Shown here one piece after another: positions 25,971 to 33,042 of a DNA stretch of 64,000 nucleotides; the stretch's first letter is position 1; the number at the start of each line of letters is the position of its first letter. Source of the DNA: Vreelandella malpeensis (GTDB lineage: Bacteria; Pseudomonadota; Gammaproteobacteria; Pseudomonadales; Halomonadaceae); contig NZ_WHVL01000001.1 in the NCBI RefSeq assembly GCF_020622355.1, positions 868,001 through 932,000 of the forward strand. The letters are read 5' to 3'. The notes beneath the pieces are model-generated. The model saw nothing but the letters and a program-made list of their open reading frames with translations, was not told where the DNA came from and did not search any database. Made by a program: the position numbers and the translations under genes.

Positions 25971-26106
25971 TCAAGCCGTGAGTCCGATTCCACGCAGGAT
26001 CACCGAGGTGACCGTTTGCACCGCCTTTTCGAACTGTTGGTCGTCGAGGGGCTGGCGTAGCCCTATGACGCAAACGAGAAAGACTTCGCCGACGCTGGCA
26101 GCGCAA
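25971..26106 (-). pseudogene. C-terminal remnant of a TetR-family regulator
   Basis: A minus-strand frame without a start reads SVGEVFLVCVIGLRQPLDDQ, then QFEKAVQTVTSVILRGIG to a stop at 25971, resembling the last helices of TetR repressors. The 5' side ends at the mmsA terminator. It may be the lost regulator of mmsA/aminotransferase; this is inference. Confidence 0.5.
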
Positions 26107-26114
26107 GCGACGAC

Positions 26115-26141
26115 AAAAAAAGCACCGCCCGAAGGCGGTGC
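26115..26141 (-). terminator. Rho-independent terminator after mmsA
   Basis: Reading the minus strand, GCACCGCC-TTCG-GGCGGTGC (8-bp stem) is followed by seven T's. It ends the aminotransferase-mmsA transcript. Confidence 0.92.
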
Positions 26142-26193
26142 TGAGACGATGTCCTAGATGGCTCGAGACGTCAACTCTGGCGGGTCAGGAGCG

Positions 26194-27690
26194 TCAGTTC
26201 TGATTAGCCGGGAAGGAGAACTCCGCCCGGGTCGCCTCACTCACCGAAGGCCAGCGCTGGGAGACCGCCTTGCGGCGGGTGTAGAAGCGCACGGAATCCG
26301 GCCCATAGGCGTGCAAGTCGCCAAACAGCGAGCGCTTCCAGCCGCCGAAGCTGTGATAGGCCACGGGTACCGGCAGCGGCACGTTGACGCCGACCATGCC
26401 GACTTCGATGGCGTCGGTGAAGCGCCGGGCGGCCTCGCCATCGCGGGTGAACAGGCACGTGCCGTTGCCGTACTTGTGGTCGTTGATCAGTTGCATGGCA
26501 TCATCGAGGCTTCCCACGCGCACCACGCAGAGCACCGGGCCGAAGATTTCTTCCTGGTAGATGCGCATGTCACGTTTGACGTGATCGAACAGGCAGCCGC
26601 CCACGAAGTAGCCGTTTTCATGGCCTTTCACGGTCAGCTCGCGCCCGTCAGCCACGAGTTTCGCGCCACTTCGCACGCCCTCCTCGATATATCCGAGTAC
26701 CTTGTCGCGGTGTTCGGCGGTGACCAATGGGCCCATGTCCAGGCCCTTGTCGGTGCCGGGGCCGACCTTGAGCGCGGCGATCTTGGGCAGCAGCGTTTCC
26801 ACCAGCCGGTCGGCGGTTTCGTCGCCCACACATACCGCCACCGAGATCGCCATGCAACGCTCGCCGCAGCTGCCGAAGGCCGCGCCCATCAGCGTATTGG
26901 CAGCGTTTTCCAGATCCGCATCCGGCAGCACCACGGCGTGGTTCTTGGCTCCACCCAAGGCCTGAACGCGCTTGCCGTTCGCCGTGCCCCGGCTATAGAT
27001 CGCCTCGGCCACCGGTGTGGAACCGACGAACGAGATCGCCTTGATCGCCTTGGCGTCCAGTAGCGTCTCGACCGCCTCGCGCCCGCCGTGGACCACGTTC
27101 ATCACGCCATCCGGCAGCCCGGCCTCCTTCAAGAGTGCTGCCACCGCGTGCGCCGCGCTGGGGTCCTTTTCCGAGGGCTTGAGCACGAAGGTGTTGCCGC
27201 AGGCGATCGCCATCGGATACATCCACAGCGGCACCATGGCGGGGAAGTTGAACGGAGTGATACCCGCCACCACGCCCAGCGGCTGGAAGTTCGACCAGGC
27301 ATCGATCCCCGGGCCGACGTTGTGGGAGTACTCGCCTTTCAAGAGTTCCGGCACGCCGCAGGCGTACTCGACGTTCTCGATGCCGCGCTTGAGCTCGCCC
27401 AGGGCATCCTCCGGGGTCTTGCCGTGCTCCTCGCTGACAAGCTGTACCAGACGCTCGGCGTTGTCTTCCAGAAGCTGTTTGAAGCGATACATCACTTGGG
27501 CGCGCTTGGCCGGCGGCGTGTCGCGCCAGGCGGGAAATGCCGCCTGGGCGGCGGCAATGGCGCGCTCGACGTCTTCGCGGCGGCCCTCTGCCACCTGGCG
27601 AATCACCTCGCCGGTGGAGGGGTTAGTGACAGCAAGCGTGTGCTCGCTTTTAACGGACTCGCCGTTGATCAGGTGGGTGATGTGTTCCAT
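26194..27690 (-). CDS. mmsA: CoA-acylating methylmalonate-semialdehyde dehydrogenase
   Basis: The 498-residue enzyme oxidises methylmalonate or malonate semialdehyde to propionyl- or acetyl-CoA. Catalytic Cys lies in FGSCGERCMAIS near residue 284, with the MmsA-type GITPFNFPAMVPLWMYP and the GVVAG segments. It follows the aminotransferase by 18 bp on the same strand, making the pair a short route from beta-alanine or another omega-amino acid to acyl-CoA. A terminator follows. Confidence 0.93.
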   Translation of the reverse strand: MEHITHLINGESVKSEHTLAVTNPSTGEVIRQVAEGRREDVERAIAAAQAAFPAWRDTPPAKRAQVMYRFKQLLEDNAERLVQLVSEEHGKTPEDALGELKRGIENVEYACGVPELLKGEYSHNVGPGIDAWSNFQPLGVVAGITPFNFPAMVPLWMYPMAIACGNTFVLKPSEKDPSAAHAVAALLKEAGLPDGVMNVVHGGREAVETLLDAKAIKAISFVGSTPVAEAIYSRGTANGKRVQALGGAKNHAVVLPDADLENAANTLMGAAFGSCGERCMAISVAVCVGDETADRLVETLLPKIAALKVGPGTDKGLDMGPLVTAEHRDKVLGYIEEGVRSGAKLVADGRELTVKGHENGYFVGGCLFDHVKRDMRIYQEEIFGPVLCVVRVGSLDDAMQLINDHKYGNGTCLFTRDGEAARRFTDAIEVGMVGVNVPLPVPVAYHSFGGWKRSLFGDLHAYGPDSVRFYTRRKAVSQRWPSVSEATRAEFSFPANQN

Positions 27691-27708
27691 CGAGGTCTCC
27701 TTGGTCGG

Positions 27709-29070
27709 TCAGGCGAGGGCATCCAGGGTGGTGGCGACGGCATCGAACAGCCGCTCGAGTTCGGCGTCGGTGGTGCCGAAGGGAGGGCCGAACTGCAGCG
27801 TGTCGCCGCCGAAGCGCACGTAGAAGCCTGCTTCCCACAGCGCGAGGTGCGCATCGCGCGGGCGAAGGGTCGGGTCGCCCGCGCGCGGGGCGAGCTGGAT
27901 GGCGCCCGCAAGCCCAAAATTGCGAATATCCACCACGTGGGGGCGGCCCTTCAGGGCGTGAAGTTTTTGCTCGAAGGCCGGGGCGATACCGCGCACCTGG
28001 GCGGGGAAGTCCTCGCGCTCGAGCATCTCGAGAGCGGCAAGACCCGCGGCGCAGGCCACCGGGTGGGCGCTGTAGGTGTAGCCGTGGGGGAACTCGATGG
28101 CGTGGGCCGGGCCGCCGCCGTGCATGAAGGTATCGAAGATCTCGCGGCTTGCGATCACCGCGCCCATCGGAATGGCACCGTTGGTGACCTGCTTGGCCAC
28201 GTTCATGATATCCGGCGTCACGCCAAACGCCTCAGCGCCGGTACGGGCGCCGCTGCGTCCGAAGGCGGTGATCACCTCATCGAAGATCAAGAGGATATCG
28301 TGGTCGGTGCAGATCTGGCGCAGCCGATCCAGATACCCCTTCGGCGGTACGATGACGCCAGCGGAGCCGGACATCGGCTCGACGATCACTGCCGCGATGG
28401 TCGAGGCGTCGTGCAGCGCGATCTGATCGAGCAGCGCATCGGCCAGCGCCGCGCCGGTCTCGGCCTGACCACGAGTGAACGCGTGTCCCGCCTGCAGGGT
28501 GTGCGGCAGGTGGGTGACGTCCATCAACTGGCCGTAGTGCTTGCGGTTGCCGCCGATGCCGCCCAAGCTCGTGCCGCCGATGTTGACCCCGTGATATCCC
28601 TTGGCGCGGCCGATCAGGCGCGTTTTTTCGGGTTTACCCTTCAGGCGCCAGTAGGCCTTCGCCATCTTGATCGAGGTGTCCGCCGCGTCCGACCCGGAGT
28701 TGGTGAAGAAGACGTGATCGAGCCCTTCGGGCGTCAGGCTCGCGATCTTCTCGGCCAGCTGGAACGCCAAGGGGTGGCCGATTTGAAAGCCCGGCGCGAA
28801 GTCGAGCGAGCCGAGCTGTTTCGAGACCGCCTGCTGAATCTCCTCGCGGTTGTGCCCGGCCCCGCAGGTCCAGAGCCCGGAGAGCGAATCGAATAGCTTG
28901 CGGCCCTGATCGTCGATGTAATAGCGCCCTTCGGCCCCGGTGATGACCCGGGGGTTCGCACGAAAATCCCGGTTGCCGGTGTAGGGCATCCAGTAGTGGT
29001 GGTTGAGTGCCGTGCTAGTGCGCTCGGCAGAGGCACTACGGGGCGAAGCGCCCGTGGAAAGATCCGTCAT
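27709..29070 (-). CDS. Omega-amino acid (beta-alanine-type) pyruvate aminotransferase
   Basis: This 453-residue class III aminotransferase has PLP contacts in FFTNSGSDAADTSIK, the FDEVITAFGR segment, and the PLP lysine in NVAKQVTNG. The N-terminal MPYTGNRDF matches omega-amino acid:pyruvate transaminases such as BauA. GGAG precedes the ATG at 29070; an upstream in-frame start at 29106 is less likely. Coupled with mmsA it would convert beta-alanine to malonate semialdehyde and then acetyl-CoA. Confidence 0.88.
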   Translation of the reverse strand: MTDLSTGASPRSASAERTSTALNHHYWMPYTGNRDFRANPRVITGAEGRYYIDDQGRKLFDSLSGLWTCGAGHNREEIQQAVSKQLGSLDFAPGFQIGHPLAFQLAEKIASLTPEGLDHVFFTNSGSDAADTSIKMAKAYWRLKGKPEKTRLIGRAKGYHGVNIGGTSLGGIGGNRKHYGQLMDVTHLPHTLQAGHAFTRGQAETGAALADALLDQIALHDASTIAAVIVEPMSGSAGVIVPPKGYLDRLRQICTDHDILLIFDEVITAFGRSGARTGAEAFGVTPDIMNVAKQVTNGAIPMGAVIASREIFDTFMHGGGPAHAIEFPHGYTYSAHPVACAAGLAALEMLEREDFPAQVRGIAPAFEQKLHALKGRPHVVDIRNFGLAGAIQLAPRAGDPTLRPRDAHLALWEAGFYVRFGGDTLQFGPPFGTTDAELERLFDAVATTLDALA

Positions 29071-29299
29071 GGCTCCGGCTCCAGAAGTGGAAGACCCCTC
29101 CAGCATGCGCCGCTCGCCACGTTTATAAAAACAGATTTTTCTTTAGTTCACGTTAGAGAATTCATACGTTAGCATTTTCCTTCGCAGCATCCGCTTGATT
29201 GTTTCGGTTTCCCAAGCTCCAAAGATGAGCGTTGCCGGTCAGCCCACCGGAATGAGGGTACGGTTCGGGGTTTCGCTCATGCTTGACCACGAGGGTGCT

Positions 29300-29515
29300 T
29301 CAATCCAGATCATCCAGCGTGACCACGATATCCCGCTGCGAGACATCCACATCCCAGAAGGTGTAGCTGTCCTTGTCTTCATCCACCAGGCGAATATCGA
29401 AGATGGGGCTGGTGTAATTGGTCAGCGTCACGCGCTGGGTATCGCCGTCTCTCAACACGTCGCTGCCCAACACATCCTCCTCCCAGCTCGCCGCGACCGG
29501 AGGGAGCGAATTTGA
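29300..29515 (-). pseudogene. C-terminal fragment of an unknown gene, cut by the cassette block
   Basis: A minus-strand frame ending at 29300 reads SWEEDVLGSDVLRDGD, then TLTNYTSPIFDIRLVDEDK and DVDVSQRDIVVTLDDLD. It recalls the repeat found in secreted proteins of the (R)PSxSxSWxxDxLG kind. There is no start; homology ends about where the toxin-antitoxin block begins (29516). Probably the host gene interrupted by that block. Confidence 0.45.
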
Positions 29516-29535
29516 TGGCCTGATGATGTGCTCTA

Positions 29536-29841
29536 CTACGCGGCGACAAGCTTCTTGGCCCTAAGGTCGTTACGGTGTTGCTCAGCATGCCACAGCTCAT
29601 ATTGAGCCTGCTGGGTTAGCCAGCTCTCCGATGAGGTATTAAAAGCGATAGAAAGCCTGACTGCCATTTCCGGGCTAATACCAGCTTTGCCGTTCAAAAC
29701 TGCGCTTAACGTTTTTCGGCTGACCCCGAGCGCTTGTGCCGCCGCTGTCACAGACAAACCAAGAGGCTCCAAGCACAGCTCTCTTATGACTTCACCTGGA
29801 TGGGGGGGTTGTGCATCAACATAGGAGTACCTCAGTGACAA
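29536..29841 (-). CDS. higA: HigA-type antitoxin, likely frameshifted at its start
   Basis: The protein has an Xre-type helix-turn-helix ([20 protein letters not shown]) and the HigA N-terminal motif [15 protein letters not shown]. The expected start is the ATG at 29822 (MLMHNPP, with GAGG upstream), but a C-tract at 29802-29808 holds seven C's where eight would keep HPGEV in frame. The annotated frame is open only through an upstream TTG at 29841, giving a foreign N-terminus. It is a -1 frameshift, a phase-variable tract, or a homopolymer sequencing error. Confidence 0.7.
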   Translation of the reverse strand: MSLRYSYVDAQPPHPGEVIRELCLEPLGLSVTAAAQALGVSRKTLSAVLNGKAGISPEMAVRLSIAFNTSSESWLTQQAQYELWHAEQHRNDLRAKKLVAA

Positions 29842-30047
29842 TCTTCGTAATTCACTATCTCGGCGTCTCCATCCTCAAAACGGAACGTCATGCGCCAGTT
29901 GCCGCTTACCGTCACCGACCAGATTCCCGACCGATGGCCGGAAAGCTCCTGAAGCCAAAGCCTCTTTGGATGAGCGGCCTGAATACCCGCAGTGCTACCA
30001 GACTTGAAGAACTCGGCCAAGCCCTTGTGTTTGATGCTTCGTATCAA
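29832..30047 (-). CDS. higB: HigB/RelE-type toxin with internal deletion
   Basis: The 71-residue protein starts like HigB ([20 protein letters not shown]) and ends like it ([20 protein letters not shown] ... NYED), but family members have about 92 residues. The segment between AAHPKRL and LSGHRSG, about 21 residues that normally hold a core strand and helix, is missing in frame. It begins at TTG with no clear ribosome site. It overlaps higA. Probably an inactive or altered toxin. Confidence 0.7.
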   Translation of the reverse strand: MIRSIKHKGLAEFFKSGSTAGIQAAHPKRLWLQELSGHRSGIWSVTVSGNWRMTFRFEDGDAEIVNYEDCH

Positions 30048-30085
30048 CCTCTAAACGCAACCTGTAACGTACAGGGTGTCAATTT

Positions 30086-30155
30086 GCATAACGCTTGGCT
30101 TTGCGGCGTGCCGGAGCGCAGCGTAGGCGCTTCCGACAACAGCCATTTGTTAAAA
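30086..30155 (-). repeat. attC-like recombination site (cassette boundary)
   Basis: Immediately after the stop of the 30158 gene, the minus strand reads TTTTAACAAATGGCTGTTG and ends AAAGCCAAGCGTTATGC. The outer AAC/GTT boxes and the inner TGGCT/AGCCA and CGG/CCG boxes pair with bulges between, the layout of an integron attC site (R''-L''-loop-L'-R'). It separates this cassette from higBA. Confidence 0.7.
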
Positions 30156-30157
30156 CC

Positions 30158-30976
30158 TCAGTCCGCGTCAGGGTCAAAGGTATGCTCCGGGTAGTAGCGG
30201 AGGACCTTATACATTTTGGGCGTTCCCCTCACAGTCTCAACCTCTACATCAACCACATAAGCAAGTTCATGCCAAGGCTTCCCAAATTTTGGTTCCGCAT
30301 GCAGCATCTCATCCTTTACCGCATTATTCTCGAAAATTACCTTTAAGGCTGATTTCGAGAGGTCATCGATGATTGCTCGATTACCTGTGTCTGAATTCGG
30401 ATCAAATTTTGTCTGGTACCAATACATCACCTTTCGGGTATGTATGTTGCCTTCGGGGGTATCCATGTCGGATATCAGGTTTCCGATTCGGTTCTGCATG
30501 GCATTTGCTTCGGTGGAATTGATGATGAATTGCTGGATTACCTTGCCATTGTCGGAAACATTTATGTTCATTTGAGAGCCATTATCCTTCGCCACAGGCT
30601 CAACAAATTTGTTCCACTCTTGAAGATCCTGCTTTGTTAGCTCTTTTGGAGGTTTCTCTGCTCTACCCAATAACCAACCACAAATCCCCTCTGCGACTTT
30701 GGACCATTGAGCCAACGAACCACCTTCCCACAGCAGAGGTATTATTGGTGCAGCATGGGAAATTAACTCGACAATGATTGACCCGCTACGAACCTCTTTA
30801 ATCAGTAACTCGGAGCCTATATCCGTTTCCCGATTGGTCTCAGACTCGACAAACTTTTGAAACTGATGATTGAAAGCCAGTAAAGAGAGAGATAGATCTT
30901 CCAGACCGACAGGGTTTTTGTTATTGATTTTTATCTCAAGCCGCTTGCTGAGATCAATCTCCATTATATTGTTCAT
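30158..30976 (-). CDS. Unknown cassette protein
   Basis: This 272-residue protein is much more AT-rich than its neighbours and I do not recognise it. It has a predicted mixed alpha/beta N-terminal part (IDLSKRLEIKINNKNPVGLE ... KEVRSGSIIVELISH), a hydrophobic stretch (AAPIIPLLWEGGSLAQW) that might be one membrane-associated helix, and a hydrophilic C-terminal half. AGGA seven bases upstream supports the ATG at 30976 over 30991. It follows the KTSC gene without an intervening attC, so the two seem to share one cassette. Confidence 0.65.
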   Translation of the reverse strand: MNNIMEIDLSKRLEIKINNKNPVGLEDLSLSLLAFNHQFQKFVESETNRETDIGSELLIKEVRSGSIIVELISHAAPIIPLLWEGGSLAQWSKVAEGICGWLLGRAEKPPKELTKQDLQEWNKFVEPVAKDNGSQMNINVSDNGKVIQQFIINSTEANAMQNRIGNLISDMDTPEGNIHTRKVMYWYQTKFDPNSDTGNRAIIDDLSKSALKVIFENNAVKDEMLHAEPKFGKPWHELAYVVDVEVETVRGTPKMYKVLRYYPEHTFDPDAD

Positions 30977-31060
30977 ATATTTTCCTGACATTTCATCAGC
31001 ATAGCGAAGCCACTCACTGATGTCATTAGTTTTATCATTGCCTGCAAAATTAGCACCAGA

Positions 31061-31267
31061 TCAGCACTGATACCGATCCTTAATGTATTGGTGGTAATAG
31101 CGTCCAACAGAGCCAGAACTTATAAAATCATGGAACACTGATTCTGGAACGCCACAGAACGTGTAAATCGGATGGCTATCTTCAAAATCGATAAACATTC
31201 TGGAACTGGTAGCATCATATCCGATTTTTCTTATGGCTTTTGAGCTTACAGAAACCCACTCAATCAT
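31061..31267 (-). CDS. KTSC-domain small protein
   Basis: The 68-residue protein is a KTSC domain: VSSKAIRKIGYDATSSRMFI, IYTFCGVPESVF and GRYYHQYIKDRYQC match the family pattern of a substrate-like beta fold often found alone or attached to phage and integron proteins. GGGAG precedes the ATG at 31267, which lies 16 bp after an attC-like site, a normal position for a cassette gene. Function unknown. Confidence 0.85.
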   Translation of the reverse strand: MIEWVSVSSKAIRKIGYDATSSRMFIDFEDSHPIYTFCGVPESVFHDFISSGSVGRYYHQYIKDRYQC

Positions 31268-31282
31268 GATGCTCTCCCGAGA

Positions 31283-31354
31283 TTTTAACGCTGCGCTCTG
31301 CGGAAATTTAGGAGCGCCAGCGAATAAATTTTCCGTAGCAGCGCCTTGTTATAG
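31283..31354 (-). repeat. attC-like recombination site (cassette boundary)
   Basis: The minus strand reads CTATAACAAGGCGCTGC, then CGGAAAATTTA ... TAAATTTCCG, and ends GCGCAGCGTTAAAA. AAC/GTT, GCTGC/GCAGC and CGGAAA/TTTCCG pair with unpaired bases between, as in attC hairpins. The stop codon of the gene on its right (31349-31351) lies inside the R'' box, typical of integron cassettes. Confidence 0.72.
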
Positions 31355-32299
31355 CAAGCTTTGCTGACTATTACTGCCGTACTTTCCAATCTCTTCAGTG
31401 GACACACTGATCGACTCGATTTTTAGTAACTTATTTGAAATTGCAGACTGAAAATAGTCATAAAACTTATCGATATTCCAAAGCCGATTATTGTCTTCTC
31501 CCTCGATATCTAGCATGATTAGAACTAGTTCAGCTGAAATTCCTTTCGCTTGACGATAAAGGTATATTTTATTGAGCATTACGTAAAGACGATCATAATA
31601 CATTGGAGAGATCGAGCCCTTAGGACGAACATCAATAAATCGCTCTTGACCCGCCCCCTTTATATACCCGTCGAAAATAATTCTTCTGTGCATTATTGGG
31701 TCAATCTCATCGAATGCTTGTGAAAACTCAGCGCGCTGAATTATCACTGAATCAGATATTGAGAGGTTTTTGGCGTATTTCTCCATTCCAATAATCTCAG
31801 CTGTTCTACGCAATTCCATCCTTGCCCTAGACTCGTCTCTAGCCTTTTGACGCTCTGCCATGTACTCCATAGCGCGTTGAGCTTCCTTTTGTTCCTCCTG
31901 ATCCTCTTCAGCATCAGATTCTGGTGCTTTTACAACTCCAAGCAGTTTCAACCACTCATCAGATGGTGCATTGTATGTATTGTTAACTTGTGATTGCTGG
32001 ATATTTGATACGATCTTAAAAAGCTCTTGCCGTAACTCTTTATTCTCGCTTGTTACTTTTTCCTTCTCATGCTCTTTCTTTTGAACCTCTCTACTCAGTG
32101 ATAATATCTTACCCAAACTAAGATTATTGAAAGATTCCGACAAAACCAGCACAACAACAAACCCTATTATCGTAACAATGCCTGTTGTTATTTGGTATTT
32201 CGGTTCGGCCAGATAGAAGCTTAAGAATGCCATAGAGAAAAGCGCTAATACGAAAAGCACTATTAAAGTTCTTACAAAGTAATTTGGTTTTTCCGACAA
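31349..32299 (-). CDS. Unknown two-helix membrane protein with coiled coil
   Basis: This 316-residue AT-rich cassette gene is unrecognised. Two transmembrane helices lie near residues 8-30 and 38-55, followed by a Lys/Glu-rich coiled coil (about 65-100, and again about 130-165) and a cytosolic C-terminal domain of about 130 residues (FDEIDPIMHRRIIFDGYIKG ... DRLYVMLNKIYLYRQ). It starts at TTG with a strong AAGGAG seven bases upstream. This membrane sensor plus effector-like layout occurs in defence proteins, but no defence domain can be named. Confidence 0.65.
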   Translation of the reverse strand: MSEKPNYFVRTLIVLFVLALFSMAFLSFYLAEPKYQITTGIVTIIGFVVVLVLSESFNNLSLGKILSLSREVQKKEHEKEKVTSENKELRQELFKIVSNIQQSQVNNTYNAPSDEWLKLLGVVKAPESDAEEDQEEQKEAQRAMEYMAERQKARDESRARMELRRTAEIIGMEKYAKNLSISDSVIIQRAEFSQAFDEIDPIMHRRIIFDGYIKGAGQERFIDVRPKGSISPMYYDRLYVMLNKIYLYRQAKGISAELVLIMLDIEGEDNNRLWNIDKFYDYFQSAISNKLLKIESISVSTEEIGKYGSNSQQSLL

Positions 32300-32352
32300 C
32301 CTCTTTCTCCTTAGATTTGTGCTCTACAGCTATAACAGTGATTATACGCCCA

Positions 32353-32402
32353 GCTGCATAACCTCAATAAACGTGCCGGCGCGTTCATTGAGGTTATGCA
32401 GC
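32353..32402. repeat. 50-bp inverted repeat at the right edge of the cassette block
   Basis: Perfect 16-bp arms (GCTGCATAACCTCAAT and its complement) enclose an 18-base partly self-complementary centre (AACG..CGTT). The GCATAAC/GTTATGC boxes equal the R' end of the attC-like site at 30086. It could be a further attC, an attI-side remnant or a terminator. Confidence 0.7.
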
Positions 32403-32661
32403 CAACCCCGAAACTATAACCCATTGATAAATAAAGTACGGCCTAATTCTCAGGCAGCCTATCCTTTCTTCGCGTGCCCGCTCGTTTTGCTCAATTCCAT
32501 CACACCCTACCCACAAATTTACCTTCGGTCACGCGTAAACTCGATGAAAGCCGTCAACCATAGGTCGCAGCCCCACACACTCGTCAGCATTTCACCCCAG
32601 CCAAACACAACACTACCGCTCGCAAGCGGCAGCATCGAACACGTGGTTTCAAAGGAATGCT
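32403..32661. other. Non-coding stretch right of the cassette block
   Basis: No convincing gene, integrase remnant or RNA is visible in these 259 bases; base composition is intermediate between the cassette block and the chromosome. Confidence 0.5.
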
Positions 32662-32964
32662 CTAAAGCACCACCTCATACCCTTCAAACTTCGGCGGCCC
32701 CAGATAAATCCCTTCCGGCGACTTGGCATTGGCATGCGCCTTGCGAAACGCATCGGACTGCGTCCAGGCGCGGAAGGCCTCCTGGCTTTCCCAGATACTG
32801 TGGGAGATGAACACGGTATGGTCGTCCTGCTTGTCGCCCTGGAGCATCTTGAACTCCTTGAAGCCGGGTACCTCGTCCAGGTGGGAGTCGCGGTTGCGCC
32901 ATACCTCGAGAAACTCCTCTTCCCGGCCCGGGGCGATACGAAAACGGTTCATGGCGATGTACAT
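32662..32964 (-). CDS. Antibiotic biosynthesis monooxygenase (ABM) family protein
   Basis: The 100-residue protein has the dimeric ferredoxin-like ABM fold pattern: MYIAMNRFRIAPGREEEFLE, FISHSIWESQEAFRAW and DAFRKAHANA. Related small proteins include heme-degrading HmoA/IsdG enzymes and quinol monooxygenases; a C-terminal GYEVVL tail fits the heme-degrading type but is not proof. AAGGAG precedes the ATG at 32964; longer upstream frames are rejected. It is divergent from the photolyase gene. Confidence 0.8.
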   Translation of the reverse strand: MYIAMNRFRIAPGREEEFLEVWRNRDSHLDEVPGFKEFKMLQGDKQDDHTVFISHSIWESQEAFRAWTQSDAFRKAHANAKSPEGIYLGPPKFEGYEVVL

Positions 32965-33042
32965 GGGCTTGCTCCTTGGGAGATTGTGACCAACGCTTGA
33001 TGGTAACGCTACGACCCGGGCACGGATAGCCCAAGGAGCCCC

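Noticed and set aside
32403..33042. Integron integrase or attI to the right of the cassette block
   Set aside because: No tyrosine recombinase frame or remnant is visible; the sequence leads into a monooxygenase-fold gene and photolyase.
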